DNA from: JAWWOL01 sp033851545
Lineage (GTDB): Bacteria; Actinomycetota; Actinomycetes; JAWWOL01
Direction: 5' to 3'
NCBI GenBank assembly: GCA_033851545.1
Contig: JAWWOO010000072.1
Coordinates: 62,001 to 126,000, forward strand
Length of the DNA: 64,000 bases
The notes beneath the pieces were generated by a model. The model was not told where the DNA came from. It did no database searches and saw nothing but the letters and a program-made list of their open reading frames with translations. Below are positions 42,782 to 52,333 of the stretch, one piece after another (the first letter of the stretch is position 1; every line of letters begins with the position of its first letter). The position numbers and the translations under genes are program-made.

Positions 42782-44155
42782 ATGAACAGCCTCATCACCA
42801 CAGCCGTTGCCGGGGTCGCCTTGGCTACCGTGGCCGCCTGCGGCAGCGGAAGCAGCTCCAGCAGTACCAGCGCAACTACTAGCGCCAGCGCCAGCGGCAC
42901 GGGCGCCGCATCGAACGCTGCTGCCGCCTCGGCTGGGTCGGGGAAGTCGCGGGGGATCACCTGGCTGCTGTCGCGGCCTGCGGACGGATCAGTCATCGTG
43001 ACGATGAAGGCTATCGCCGCTGACTACGCCAAGACGCACCCGGGCTTCAGCCTTAACCTGATCACGACCCCGGACCGGCCCTCGTACATCCAGAAGTACG
43101 AGACGCTGGCGGCCGCGAACAAGCTGCCAGACCTGTTCGACACTGACGCCACACTCTTCGCCGCGAAGCTGGCCAAGCAGGGCAAGCTGATGGATGTCAC
43201 CAAGTTGCTGACGGACCTCGGGCTGTACAGCAACTACCGGCCCTCGGCGCTGAATTACCAGCGCTTCGACGACGGTTCGCTCTACACCATTCCCCTCGAG
43301 TACCAGCTGGAACTGTTCTGGTACAACAAGGCCCTGTTCCAGAAGGCCGGTGTCACGATCCCCACGAGCCTGGACCAGATCCCGGCGCTATGCACCACTC
43401 TGCGGAGCAAGGGCATCACGCCGATCGCCCTGGACGGCCAGGACCAGTGGCCGCTGGAGCGCTACATCAGCTACCAGCCGTTCCGCCAGCAGGGACCGGA
43501 CTACATCAAGCAGCTCAAGACCGGCAAGGTGCTGCTGAGCAACCCGGTCGGCACCAAGGCGGTCGAGTGGATGAGTCAGCTGGGCAGCGCGAAGTGCTTC
43601 GAGGACGGGTTCTCGTCGACCGGCTACTCCGACGCCCAGGCGCTGTTCACCTCCGGGAAGACGGCCATGTACAACATCGGGACCTGGGAGCTGTCGGCCC
43701 TCGCGACCGACAAGCTGTCCCCCACCGTCCGCAACGACGTGGACTTCTTCACCCTGCCCGCCGGGACGGGCTCGGCGACGGCCGCGAACGAGTACGTGTC
43801 CCCCTCCGGGATCGGGATGGCCGTCAACGCCAAGAGCTACGACCCGATGCTGAAAGACTTCCTCAAGTACGCCCTGACGGCCTACCCCGCCCGCTACGCC
43901 GCGCTGGGTAACCTTTCCCCCACGACCAACGTCCAGACCACCATCCCGCCGAACGCAACACCGCTGTACAAGAAGGCCATCGACGACGCCAACACAGTCG
44001 GCACAAAGATCGACATGCCGTGGGACACCCAGCTGGACCCAACCTCCAACACCCGCCTGCAGCAGGAGCTCGTCCTGCTGGTGCAGGGAAACGAGAAGCC
44101 TTCGAGCTTCATCTCGACCACCGACGCCGCCATCAAGGCGAACGCATCCCGGTAG
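42782..44155 (+). CDS. ABC sugar transporter, solute-binding lipoprotein
   Basis: 457 residues from ATG at 42782 (a GAAAGAAG ribosome site precedes it). Signal sequence with lipobox-like 'ATVAACGS' (Cys about 18), then a Ser/Thr/Gly tether. The mature part has family 1 (MalE-type) features: 'ITTPDRPSYIQKYETLAAANKLPDLFDTD' region and 'GKTAMYNIGTWEL'. Residue pattern 'PLEYQLELFWYNKALFQKAG' is the usual hinge-side helix. It captures an oligosaccharide outside the membrane for the two permeases encoded next; from context a fructoside. The ATPase gene is missing from the operon, so a shared MsiK-like ATPase is presumed. Confidence 0.9.
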   Translation: MNSLITTAVAGVALATVAACGSGSSSSSTSATTSASASGTGAASNAAAASAGSGKSRGITWLLSRPADGSVIVTMKAIAADYAKTHPGFSLNLITTPDRPSYIQKYETLAAANKLPDLFDTDATLFAAKLAKQGKLMDVTKLLTDLGLYSNYRPSALNYQRFDDGSLYTIPLEYQLELFWYNKALFQKAGVTIPTSLDQIPALCTTLRSKGITPIALDGQDQWPLERYISYQPFRQQGPDYIKQLKTGKVLLSNPVGTKAVEWMSQLGSAKCFEDGFSSTGYSDAQALFTSGKTAMYNIGTWELSALATDKLSPTVRNDVDFFTLPAGTGSATAANEYVSPSGIGMAVNAKSYDPMLKDFLKYALTAYPARYAALGNLSPTTNVQTTIPPNATPLYKKAIDDANTVGTKIDMPWDTQLDPTSNTRLQQELVLLVQGNEKPSSFISTTDAAIKANASR

Positions 44156-44220
44156 CTCTCCGACAACGACCAGCATGGCGTCCCGGGGCCTCCGGACCCG
44201 GGACGCCGACGGAGGTTCCT

Positions 44221-45099
44221 ATGCTCCCCCGACGATCAAGGCTCACTGTTTTGGTCTTCCTGCTGCCACCACTCGCCCTGTTCGTCGCCGGTGTACTGCT
44301 GCCCATCGGACAGTCGCTCTTCCTCAGCTTCTTCAGCTGGGACGGCATCAGCGCCAGACGCTTCGTCGGGTTGGCGAACTACCACCGCATGTTCTCCGGC
44401 GACGACGTCTTTCGGACCGCCTTCGTGAACTCACTCGTGTACCTGGTGATCTGCGTGGTCATCCAGCTCGGAGCGGGCCTGTTCGTCGCGAACCTGCTGC
44501 TGACGCTGAGCCGGGGCCGCGAGCTGGTCAAGACGCTGTACCTGTTGCCGGCGGTCATCTCGACCGTCGCCATCGCTTTCCTGTTCCAGCGGATCTACTC
44601 CACGACCCCCGAGGGAATGCTCAACGTCCTGCTTCGCTGGGTGGGGCTCGGCCACTTCCAGCAGCCGTGGCTGTCGAACGTGCACACCGTGCTGCCGGCC
44701 GTGTCCATTCCCGAGGGGTGGAGGTTCAGCGGCCTCTACATGGTCATCCTCTACGCCGCGCTGCTGGCCGTGCCCCGGGAGATCGAAGAGGCCGCCCTCA
44801 TCGACGGGGCCACAGGCTGGCAGACGTTCAGGCTCATCCGCTTCCCGTCGATCCGCCCGGTCTGGATCACCTGTCTGATCCTTGCCGTCACCTATGGCCT
44901 GCGCGGCTTCGACGTCCCCTACCTGCTGACGAACGGCGGCCCTGGACAAGCCTCGGAGCTGCTGACCACCTACATGTACAAGACGGCGTTCACCAGTACG
45001 GACTTCGGCTACGCCAGCACGATCTCGGTGTTCATCGTGGTCCAGTGTCTCGTGGCGATCGGCCTGATCGGCCTGGTAACCCGGAGGCGAACAGCATGA
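44221..45099 (+). CDS. ABC sugar transporter permease 1 (MalF-like)
   Basis: 292 residues; ATG at 44221 with GGAGG seven bases upstream (longer readings would run into the lipoprotein gene). Six membrane segments, first at about 8-30. The cytoplasmic coupling loop 'EEAALIDGATGWQTFRLIRFPSI' is the EAA motif that docks to the ATPase. Ends with an ATGA overlap into permease 2, so the two are made together. Imports the sugar bound by the lipoprotein. Confidence 0.9.
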   Translation: MLPRRSRLTVLVFLLPPLALFVAGVLLPIGQSLFLSFFSWDGISARRFVGLANYHRMFSGDDVFRTAFVNSLVYLVICVVIQLGAGLFVANLLLTLSRGRELVKTLYLLPAVISTVAIAFLFQRIYSTTPEGMLNVLLRWVGLGHFQQPWLSNVHTVLPAVSIPEGWRFSGLYMVILYAALLAVPREIEEAALIDGATGWQTFRLIRFPSIRPVWITCLILAVTYGLRGFDVPYLLTNGGPGQASELLTTYMYKTAFTSTDFGYASTISVFIVVQCLVAIGLIGLVTRRRTA

Positions 45100-45995
45100 C
45101 CGACCTCTATGCGCCAGCCTCATCGACGCAGCCACGAGTCCTTCCCCCCAGCCGGACACGCCGCCACAAGATCACCCCTTTTCGATGGCTGACCCGTGCA
45201 TTGGTGACTGTCATCGTTGTGGTCCAGGTCTACCCCTTGCTGTGGCTGTTCCTGACCAGCGTGAAGACCAACCGAGAGTTCACCGAAGGCAATCCGTTCG
45301 CGATCCCCACCTCACTGACGTTCAGCAACTACACGCGGGCCTTCCATGTTGGCAACCTCGGGCTGAACATGGTCAACAGCTCTATTGTTACCCTGGGCGC
45401 CAATGTTCTGATTGTGGCCTTCGGCATGATGGGTGCCTACGCGATCTCCGTCCTGGGCTTCAAGTTCAGCGGGGTCATTCGAGCCGTGTTCCTGCTCGGC
45501 TTGATGGTCCCAGTACAGATCGCCCTCGTTCCCCTGTTCGTGGACTACTCCCACGTTGGCCTTCTGGACACGTACCAGTCAATGATTATCCCGCTGGCGG
45601 GCTTCTCTCTGCCGATGTCGATCTACCTGTTCGGAGCATTCTTCACCTACATCGGCCAGGAGACGTACGAGGCCGCATCCCTTGATGGTGCCGGACCTAT
45701 TCGGATCTTCATCAGCATGGTGTGCCCACTATCACTGAACACCATCCTTACCGTCGTTCTCGTCAACAGCATATTCATCTGGAATGACTTCATCTTCGCC
45801 AACACCTTCGTACTGTCCGACGGCCTAAAAACAGTGCCCTTGGGCCTTCAAAACTACATTGGCAACATGGGTAACGTCGACTGGACGGCAACATTCGCAG
45901 CCGTTTGTGTTACCATCACGCCGCTATTGCTGGTGTTCCTCGTCCTCAACAAAGCCGTCATCTACGGCATCGAGAGCGGCGCGACCAAGGGGTAG
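45096..45995 (+). CDS. ABC sugar transporter permease 2 (MalG-like)
   Basis: 299 residues, ATG at 45096 overlapping the permease 1 stop. Six membrane segments; EAA loop 'YEAASLDGAGPIRIFISMVCPL'. The N-terminal arm is basic and Pro-rich before the first helix. Ends 48 bases before the LacI gene. Forms the heterodimeric pore with permease 1. Wobble-position G+C drops somewhat compared with the upstream genes. Confidence 0.9.
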   Translation: MTDLYAPASSTQPRVLPPSRTRRHKITPFRWLTRALVTVIVVVQVYPLLWLFLTSVKTNREFTEGNPFAIPTSLTFSNYTRAFHVGNLGLNMVNSSIVTLGANVLIVAFGMMGAYAISVLGFKFSGVIRAVFLLGLMVPVQIALVPLFVDYSHVGLLDTYQSMIIPLAGFSLPMSIYLFGAFFTYIGQETYEAASLDGAGPIRIFISMVCPLSLNTILTVVLVNSIFIWNDFIFANTFVLSDGLKTVPLGLQNYIGNMGNVDWTATFAAVCVTITPLLLVFLVLNKAVIYGIESGATKG

Positions 45996-46043
45996 CAGCG
46001 ACCAACCAGACCCGGTCGTAGCTGAACCGCCCAGGGAGAACAG

Positions 46044-47096
46044 TTGCGCAAGGACCAGAGCACGACTCAACCGCCGGCCCTTGGAGACGCGTCCGGATCC
46101 GTGACGCTGCGCGATGTGGCCCGGCGCGCGGGCGTGTCCATGTCCACCGTCTCCCTCGTCGTCAATGACAAGGCGCACGCCCGGGTCGGCGAGGGAACCA
46201 GGCAGCGGGTCGAGGAGGCCGTCAACGAGCTTGGCTACCGGACCAACGCCCTCGCACGAAGCCTCGTCCGCGGGAACTCGCCCTTCATCGGCCTCGTCGC
46301 TGATGCGATCTCCACCACGCCGTTCGCAGGGAAGATCATTCGAGGGGCCCAGCAGGAGGCATGGCGACACGGCTTTGTCCTGCTCGTCGCTGACACCGAC
46401 TCGGTACCCGAGGCCGCGGACACCGCGATCCAGATGATGGTGGACCACCGCGCTCACGGGATCCTCTACTCAACCTGGTACCACCGGGAAGTCGAGTCGC
46501 CGCCGGCCCTGGATCGAATCCCGACCGTCTTCGTCAACTGCCTGTCCTCACGCACCGGGGCCTACAGCGTGATCCCGGACGAGGTCCAAGGCGGGAGCAC
46601 GGCCACCGAGGCGCTCCTGGCCAAGGGGCATCGCAGAATCGCCTTCATCAACGCGAAGGAGCGCTCCCCCTCAACCATAGGGCGGCTCAAGGGCTACAAG
46701 GACGCACTGACCAAGCAGGGGATCCCCTTCGATCCCGCCTTGGTGGTACGTGCCGAGCCGGAGCAGGAGGGCGGCTATTCAGCTGCGGGCAAGCTGCTCG
46801 CAATGAAGGAGCGTCCTACTTCAGTGTTCTGCTACAACGACCGTGTCGCCATGGGCCTGTACGACCGGCTCAAGGAGGCCGGGATCAGGATTCCCCAGGA
46901 CATGGCGGTCGTCGGCTTCGACGACCAAGAGGTCATCGCAGCGCACCTGCGCCCGGCCCTGTCCACGGTTGCCCTACCGCACTACGACATCGGATCCCTC
47001 GGCGTCAGGACCCTGCTGGACATCATGGGGCCAGCCGTGATCTCGCCAGGCGCTCAGCGCGTGTACTGCCCCCTCGTCTCTCGTGAATCGACTTAG
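46044..47096 (+). CDS. LacI-family transcriptional regulator of the fructoside operon
   Basis: 350 residues. TTG start at 46044 with GGGAGA ten bases upstream; no in-frame ATG or GTG offers a better site before the HTH. N-terminal HTH 'TLRDVARRAGVSMSTVS' (about 21-40) with hinge helix 'NALARSLVRG', then a periplasmic-binding-protein-like sensor: 'IGLVADAISTTPF', 'VCFDDQE'-type strand seen as 'VVGFDDQEVIAAHLRP'. It should bind TCAAACGTTTGA at 41229 and 41271 and repress the operon until a fructoside or phosphorylated derivative binds. Being inside the operon it is likely autoregulated. Confidence 0.9.
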   Translation: MRKDQSTTQPPALGDASGSVTLRDVARRAGVSMSTVSLVVNDKAHARVGEGTRQRVEEAVNELGYRTNALARSLVRGNSPFIGLVADAISTTPFAGKIIRGAQQEAWRHGFVLLVADTDSVPEAADTAIQMMVDHRAHGILYSTWYHREVESPPALDRIPTVFVNCLSSRTGAYSVIPDEVQGGSTATEALLAKGHRRIAFINAKERSPSTIGRLKGYKDALTKQGIPFDPALVVRAEPEQEGGYSAAGKLLAMKERPTSVFCYNDRVAMGLYDRLKEAGIRIPQDMAVVGFDDQEVIAAHLRPALSTVALPHYDIGSLGVRTLLDIMGPAVISPGAQRVYCPLVSREST

Positions 47097-47101
47097 GTTG
47101 C

Positions 47102-48481
47102 ATGCGCAAGGAAGATGAATCGGATAATGCGCGGTGTGGATCAGAGGGCGCAAGTTCTGGGCGACCCCGGCCACTCCTGCATTTCACCGCGACCGACGGG
47201 TGGATCAACGACCCCTACGGCGTGACATGGGTGCAGGACCGTTACCACATGTTCTACCAAGCCATCCCCGGTCGGGTAACCTGGGCGCCGAACTGCCACT
47301 GGGGCCACGCCGAGTCCGTCGACCTCGTGCACTGGACCGAACGACCGATAGCTCTCACCCCGCAGGACTTCGAGGTCGGCTGCTGGTCCGGCAGCTTCGT
47401 CATGGATGCAGAAGCCCCCACGATTCTGTACACCCGCATCGTAGGCGACGACTGGGGCCAAGGACGGGTGGCGATCGCCCGCGGCGACGCAACGGCGACG
47501 GACTGGGCCACCGGGGCCGACGACGTTGTCATCGACGGGCCTCCGGCGGAACTGGGCGTGCACGAGTTCCGGGACCCCTACGTCTTTCGGTCCGACTCGC
47601 ATTGGACGATGATCGTGGCGGCCGGGCTGAACGATGGCTCCGGTGCGGCGCTGCAGTACCACTCCACCGACCTCATCACCTGGACCTACGACGGCGTCCT
47701 GTGCTCACGGCCCAGCAGCCGCGAGGACGACGTGTGGACCGGAGCCCTGTGGGAGTGCCCACAGCTGTTCCCGCTCGGCCCACGGTGGGTGCTGATCATC
47801 TCCGTCTGGGACGCCGACGTGCTGTACTACGTCGCCGCGGCCGTCGGCGACTACGACGGCCTGACCTTTGTGCACCACACCTGGCAGCGGCTCACCTACG
47901 GCAACAGCGCCTACGCCATGAGCAGCTTCACCGACAAGGACGGCCAAAGAAGTGTGCTGTCCTGGCTGCGGGAGGAGCCGCAGAACAACCCCGACCTGCA
48001 TGGCCGCGCCGGGGCGCATTCCCTCCCTGCGGCGCTGCAGCTCACCGACGACGGGGTGCTGTCGCTGTCCCCGCACGCCAACTTCGAGTCGGTCCTGGGA
48101 GAGCCGGTCGCCGGACAACCCACACCCAATGGCACGGTGTATGACATCGGGCCCACCGGGGCGGACATACAACTGAACACGGACGGCGTCCGACAACTGG
48201 TCATCACCGACGGGCCCACGGTGCGTGCCCTCATCCTCCTCGACGCCACCCACCAGATGCTTACGCTCAAGCGGCGCGGGTTTGCCACCGAGACCATGCC
48301 TCTGCCGGCGCCTGGGACAGCATCCACCCTAGAGATCGTCCTCGACGCCGACCTCCTAGAAATGTTCACGACCGCCAGCTACGGGGCCTTCCGGCTCGAA
48401 CCAGCAGTCGAACCTGCCGGAGCCGCCGTCACGGTCCTCGGCCGCGACGGGCTTCAAGCGGCGGTACGAACATTGCCCTAG
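47102..48481 (+). CDS. GH32-family beta-fructofuranosidase (sucrose/fructan hydrolase)
   Basis: 459 residues; ATG at 47102, six bases after the lacI stop, with a weak TTAGG. The classical GH32 triad is complete: 'DGWINDPYG' with the nucleophile Asp near residue 36, 'EFRDPYVF' with the stabilising Asp, and 'LWECPQLF' with the acid/base Glu. A C-terminal beta-sandwich (about 330-459) follows. No signal peptide, so it cleaves imported sucrose or fructo-oligosaccharides in the cytoplasm, complementing the diverged GH32 at the operon start. It closes the operon; no clear terminator follows. Confidence 0.92.
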   Translation: MRKEDESDNARCGSEGASSGRPRPLLHFTATDGWINDPYGVTWVQDRYHMFYQAIPGRVTWAPNCHWGHAESVDLVHWTERPIALTPQDFEVGCWSGSFVMDAEAPTILYTRIVGDDWGQGRVAIARGDATATDWATGADDVVIDGPPAELGVHEFRDPYVFRSDSHWTMIVAAGLNDGSGAALQYHSTDLITWTYDGVLCSRPSSREDDVWTGALWECPQLFPLGPRWVLIISVWDADVLYYVAAAVGDYDGLTFVHHTWQRLTYGNSAYAMSSFTDKDGQRSVLSWLREEPQNNPDLHGRAGAHSLPAALQLTDDGVLSLSPHANFESVLGEPVAGQPTPNGTVYDIGPTGADIQLNTDGVRQLVITDGPTVRALILLDATHQMLTLKRRGFATETMPLPAPGTASTLEIVLDADLLEMFTTASYGAFRLEPAVEPAGAAVTVLGRDGLQAAVRTLP

Positions 48482-49489
48482 CCCCAGTCAGCGTGGAAAG
48501 TCACCTATCCGCGGTAAATGGAAAGGTAGGGCAACCAGACCCGCGCGCCGATGCCATTGCCGCCAGAGGCGGCGTTGGGCCGCTCAGAGGACTGTCGCAC
48601 TCGTCGATCCCCGGCTGACACGGCGGTGTGTGCCGGCACGGGGCCTTCAACGCTACGTCACCCGGACGACAGGCGCGGGACCTGGTCCGGCTCACCAATG
48701 GTCCAGAACGCGGTCGATTCTGTCGGACAGCACCACAACGCTGCGGAACCTACGACGTGAGCCCCCCCGGGGTGGCTCAGCGGTCTTTCAACCGCTACCT
48801 GTCGTCGAACCGACTCCATCAACGCGCACGCATCGAACGTGAAGCCCCCGGACCTCTTTGGCCGACGGCGTCAGTTGCTGCCGCGGTGAAGATGAAGTGC
48901 CCGACCGCCGTCGGAGAGCCACTGAGTTACCCCGACGAGGACAACTCGAGCCTGTGCGGGAGGAGTTCCGGAACACTGACCACTCGTACGGCGGTGTGGC
49001 ACCGTAGGCCGCCAGCGTGCTGAGTACGGTCTGACAATCGTGCCGACGGCGAGGGTGGCCGACGTCACGATGGGTACCGTGGGCACGCCTGTCGGCCGGG
49101 TGCTTGGCGCACCCGCCGTCGTCGTCGTCCGGTACCACCGTTGGCGGTGTGCTGGACGGAGCAGAAGTCGGCGCAGGAGTTGGCGCGGTTGCCGGAGGGT
49201 AACTGGAGCCGGCAAGCGGACGGCCGGGCGAACCGTCAGCCGAGCAACCGGGCTGGTCCCGCTCGGGCATGAGCCGAGGCAGCCTGATCACTCTCAGAAT
49301 GACCGTAGAGCCCCTTCGTCGCGTACAGGTGAAAAGCGAACCGGCCTGCCCCGGTGACACCACGCTTCCCAACGGTGAGCCAGCGGCAGCCCGAACGTCG
49401 CTGCAGAGTGACCGGGGAAACCTTGCCCGCGACTGCAGAGATTCCGCCCGGGGCAACGGTGCCCGGCGTGATTTGAACGCGATATTGCG
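48482..49489. other. Decayed or non-coding kilobase with traces of a secreted protein
   Basis: No intact gene. On the minus strand about 49490-49280 encodes 'YRVQITPGTVAPGG' and 'VTLQRRSGCRWLTVGKR', the usual tail of an Ig-like secreted protein, and a shifted frame nearby encodes a Pro/Thr-rich linker (about 49200-49120). These suggest a broken exported protein gene. The remainder shows only short open frames. Confidence 0.4.
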
Positions 49490-50137
49490 TCATGACGCCG
49501 CCGACGCAGGCCGTACCGGCTCCTTGCTGCGTCGGACGACTGCGTGTGGCGCAGTGAGCTTGCGGGTCACCGCCAGGTCGTGGAACCCGACCAGGGCGGT
49601 GACCAGCAGCACGGCGCCGGCGCCGAGTCCGGTGATGGCGATGAGCGGGGTGCCCGACAGGGTGGCGACGAGGAGCGCGGGAGTGACAATCAGGGCCCAA
49701 CCCACGGGTCGGTAGAGAGGAACGATGACCTGCTGGTTGAGCCAGAGCAGCAGCGGGCCGATCGTGATCGCGATCGACGGGAGCGTCCAGTCGGAGTGCC
49801 CGGCGGCGATGACGATCGCTGGCGCCACGAACGAGGCGAGCAGCTGAAGGACGGTGGCGATGGAGATGTCGCGCTCGAGCCGTCGGGCCTCTACGCCTGC
49901 CGGTCGCGGGGCGATGCCTGCTGTCGCCCAGAAGCCGTACCCGAAGGCGGCGACGACGGAGACCACCGCCACGACGGGGACGACCGTGATGGCGAGTCCG
50001 GGCAGGACCAGGCTGCCGCGTATCAGCCAGAAGCCGGCGAACGCCGCTTGGATAAAGCCGCCGATGCGGCGTACGCGGCGTGACCAGGCTGCCTGTGCGG
50101 ACAGCGACTCGGCTCGCAGGTCAAAGGTGCGGCTCAT
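49490..50137 (-). CDS. Small multi-pass membrane protein
   Basis: 215 residues; ATG at 50137 overlaps the SDR gene stop (ATGA). Five or six hydrophobic segments: 'GFIQAAFAGFWLIRGSLVL', 'VVPVVAVVSVVAAFGYGFWA', 'IATVLQLLASFVAPAIVIAAG', 'ITIGPLLLWL', 'LIVTPALLVATL' and 'GAGAVLLVTALVGF'. N- and C-termini are basic and presumably cytoplasmic. No family recognised. Translational coupling to the SDR and DUF4342 genes suggests a common task at the membrane. Confidence 0.7.
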   Translation of the reverse strand: MSRTFDLRAESLSAQAAWSRRVRRIGGFIQAAFAGFWLIRGSLVLPGLAITVVPVVAVVSVVAAFGYGFWATAGIAPRPAGVEARRLERDISIATVLQLLASFVAPAIVIAAGHSDWTLPSIAITIGPLLLWLNQQVIVPLYRPVGWALIVTPALLVATLSGTPLIAITGLGAGAVLLVTALVGFHDLAVTRKLTAPHAVVRRSKEPVRPASAAS

Positions 50138-51081
50138 GAGCATCTCGCCTCGTTCCGGTACCAGGTAAGGGTTTCCGCGATCGCCGTTGCGAGCGGGGTT
50201 GTGGACTCGCCGAAGGTTGACCGGAACTTGGCCGTGTCCAGGACGAACGGCTCCTCGAACTGGTACGCCATCTCTGCCAGCGAGCGCATCATCGGACTGA
50301 CCAGACCGAGCGCCCGTACCAGAAGCGCTGGTACCGGGCGAATCTCGATCGGATGGCTCATCTGCTCGGCCAGGAGGCGGAGCGCCTGGCGAGTCGTTAC
50401 GGTCTCCGGGCCGGGGAGGTGCCAGACCTGGCCGATAGCCCGCTCGTCGGCCCCCAGAGTGATCAGGCCGGCCGCGACGTCGGGCACGTAGCTGTACGTG
50501 TGCAGCAGCTCCGGGTTGCCGACGAAGTCGGCACGCTTGCCGGCCACGGCGTTGCCGAACACCCGCGAGCCCAGGGTCGACTCGACCACACCCGCGCCGA
50601 AGAAGTCCGACGCCCGCCCGATGGTCATCCGCACGCGGCCGGCCTCCGCTGCGGCGAGCAGCTCTGCGGTCATCGTTGCCCGGGTGCGGCCCTTGGCGGT
50701 CGTTGCGGCCAAGGGCAGGTCTTCGGTCAGTGGCCTGCCGCCGGTCGGGCCGTAGCCGTAGAGGTTTTCCAAAGTGACCAGAACCGCGTCGGTACGTTCG
50801 GTTGCCGCGAGCACGGTGCGCTGCAGCGGGGGGAACAGCCGCGGCCACTGGGTGTAGGGAACGTTGAGGCACTGGTAGACGACGGTCGCCCCTTTGACGG
50901 CATCGGCGGCGGCCTCAGTGTCGGTCAGGTCCGCCTGTCGCCAGTCCACCCCTTCGGACAGGTGGGGCGGCCGGTGCCGGGAGACCGCTCGCACGGCAAC
51001 GCCGGACGCGGTCAACTGGTCCGCGACGGCGCGCCCGACCTGCCCTACGCCGAGCACTACGTGCATCTGCGTGTGGTTCAC
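50134..51081 (-). CDS. NAD-dependent epimerase / extended SDR protein
   Basis: 315 residues. GTG at 51081 overlaps the DUF4342 stop (GTGA). Rossmann start 'HVVLGVGQVGRAVADQL' (G-x-G-x-x-G), acidic tip absent, which favours NADP. 'TLENLYGYGPTGG' carries the Y; the usual Y-x-x-x-K is changed to a Tyr-x-Tyr neighbourhood, so atypical SDR. C-terminal half has 'YSYVPDVAAGLITLG'. Such proteins reduce or epimerise sugar- or terpenoid-like substrates, or bind NADP as regulators. Middle gene of a three-gene operon. Confidence 0.8.
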   Translation of the reverse strand: MNHTQMHVVLGVGQVGRAVADQLTASGVAVRAVSRHRPPHLSEGVDWRQADLTDTEAAADAVKGATVVYQCLNVPYTQWPRLFPPLQRTVLAATERTDAVLVTLENLYGYGPTGGRPLTEDLPLAATTAKGRTRATMTAELLAAAEAGRVRMTIGRASDFFGAGVVESTLGSRVFGNAVAGKRADFVGNPELLHTYSYVPDVAAGLITLGADERAIGQVWHLPGPETVTTRQALRLLAEQMSHPIEIRPVPALLVRALGLVSPMMRSLAEMAYQFEEPFVLDTAKFRSTFGESTTPLATAIAETLTWYRNEARCS

Positions 51082-51404
51082 TTCGCCGACGCTTCTTCCG
51101 TCGACTTGCCGGCGAGGTCGATCGTCTGCGGGGGGACCGCTGCGCGGTCGATCTCGATGTCCCAGTGGCTCGCCAGCGCCGCAATGGCCGCGACGGCGAC
51201 CAGCGCGGGTGCGACAACCGCCGCGAAGACACCAGCGGTCACCGGGATCTCGATCACCGGGTGGCCCTCGTCGTTGCGGATGGTGATCCGTCGCACGTTG
51301 CCCTCGTGCAGGAGCGCGCGGATCTTCTCCGTCAGTGCCTCGCCCGGTACGCGCGTGGTCTCGGTGGTCGTACTGCGGTCTGCTGTGGCCTGTCCGGTGG
51401 TCAT
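51078..51404 (-). CDS. DUF4342-domain membrane protein
   Basis: 108 residues from ATG at 51404 behind AGGAGAGG. 'VPGEALTEKIRALLHEGNVRRITIRNDEG' and 'VIEIPVTAGVFAAVVAPALVAVAAIAALASHW' fit DUF4342: a short cytoplasmic beta/alpha part followed by one long membrane segment. Function unknown across the family; often beside stress or SDR genes in actinobacteria. First gene of the operon that continues with the SDR and the membrane protein through four-base overlaps. Confidence 0.8.
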   Translation of the reverse strand: MTTGQATADRSTTTETTRVPGEALTEKIRALLHEGNVRRITIRNDEGHPVIEIPVTAGVFAAVVAPALVAVAAIAALASHWDIEIDRAAVPPQTIDLAGKSTEEASAK

Positions 51405-51651
51405 GGTGGCCGACCTCTCCTGTTGTTCGAGTACGCGGTGCGTCCGGTACCACTCCCAGTAGGTCCCCTGCGAAGGAGTGGGCGTAGAGGCGAAGGGCCC
51501 GTCTAGTGCAGGCCCAGAGTCTCGAGGCACCCCCAGCGAGAGTCCGCGACCTGTTCACGATTTCTGGTTTCGAGGCAGGCTGACCGGGATCGCCCAGCAG
51601 TAGGGGTCCTGGCCAGTGCAGTCCATCCGGGGCGTGCCGGGGGCATCGCGG

Positions 51652-52065
51652 TCACGGTGCGGAGTCGGCGAGGGCGAGGCACACAACGCCGGCGCCGACT
51701 CCCATGAACACCGCCTGCAACGGGTGGAAGCCTAGCCAGCGCCACTCGACCACCTCAAAGGCGACGAGTCCGACCCCGGCGAGGACCGACACTTCGCGAC
51801 TGCGGGGGTAGCCGCCTCGCTCCCAGCCGCCGGCCGCCAGGTAGCCCAGGCCGACAAAGCCTCCGAGGAACAGCCCGGGCAGCCTCCAGTCGGTGAATGG
51901 CCCGCCCTTGAGCACGCGCATCGGGAGCCCCATCAACGACCCGTCGGGCCGCACCACCAGGAGCCCACCGCACACGAGCGCCGATCCGCCGGTCCCGAGC
52001 TCGATGGCCAGAAGGGCGCGGCGAGCGAGTCGTGTTCTGCCGGCAGTTGCACGGATTGACGCCAT
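51652..52065 (-). CDS. Predicted membrane protein
   Basis: 137 residues from ATG at 52065 (an upstream GTG at 52098 has no better ribosome site). Four hydrophobic segments: 'LLAIELGTGGSALVCGGLLVV', 'LPGLFLGGFVGLGYLAAG', 'VSVLAGVGLVAFEVVEW' and 'LQAVFMGVGAGVVCLALA'. The pattern resembles short DoxX-like or DUF-type membrane proteins, but no signature is decisive. It faces away from the next gene. Confidence 0.6.
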   Translation of the reverse strand: MASIRATAGRTRLARRALLAIELGTGGSALVCGGLLVVRPDGSLMGLPMRVLKGGPFTDWRLPGLFLGGFVGLGYLAAGGWERGGYPRSREVSVLAGVGLVAFEVVEWRWLGFHPLQAVFMGVGAGVVCLALADSAP

Positions 52066-52333
52066 GGCTCGAGCCTGTGCCCGGTCACGCACGGCCACCA
52101 GTGACTTTGGTCCTGCCCTGCCACGCCGTTCGCCCTGTGGCGCCGCATCAGGGGCGAACCCTTCCCTGCAACTCGAACAGCCGCATGCGCCGATGTTCGT
52201 CGACTTGATCTATCCGCTGCAGGTACATCGACTTCATCCAGGACCAACGACCCTACCGGTTCGGATGGCCGTGTTTCAGTCTGAATGTAGGGGCCATCCT
52301 CGACCAAACCTGCCAATAGCCGGGAAACACGTG

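Noticed and set aside
44175..45995. A single 606-residue protein covering both permeases
   Set aside because: The N-terminal half is the wrong frame of permease 1; the real permease 2 starts at the ATGA overlap at 45096.
48760..48840. Possible tRNA-like sequence (GGTGGCTCAGCGGT...)
   Set aside because: No cloverleaf could be closed; acceptor strands do not pair.
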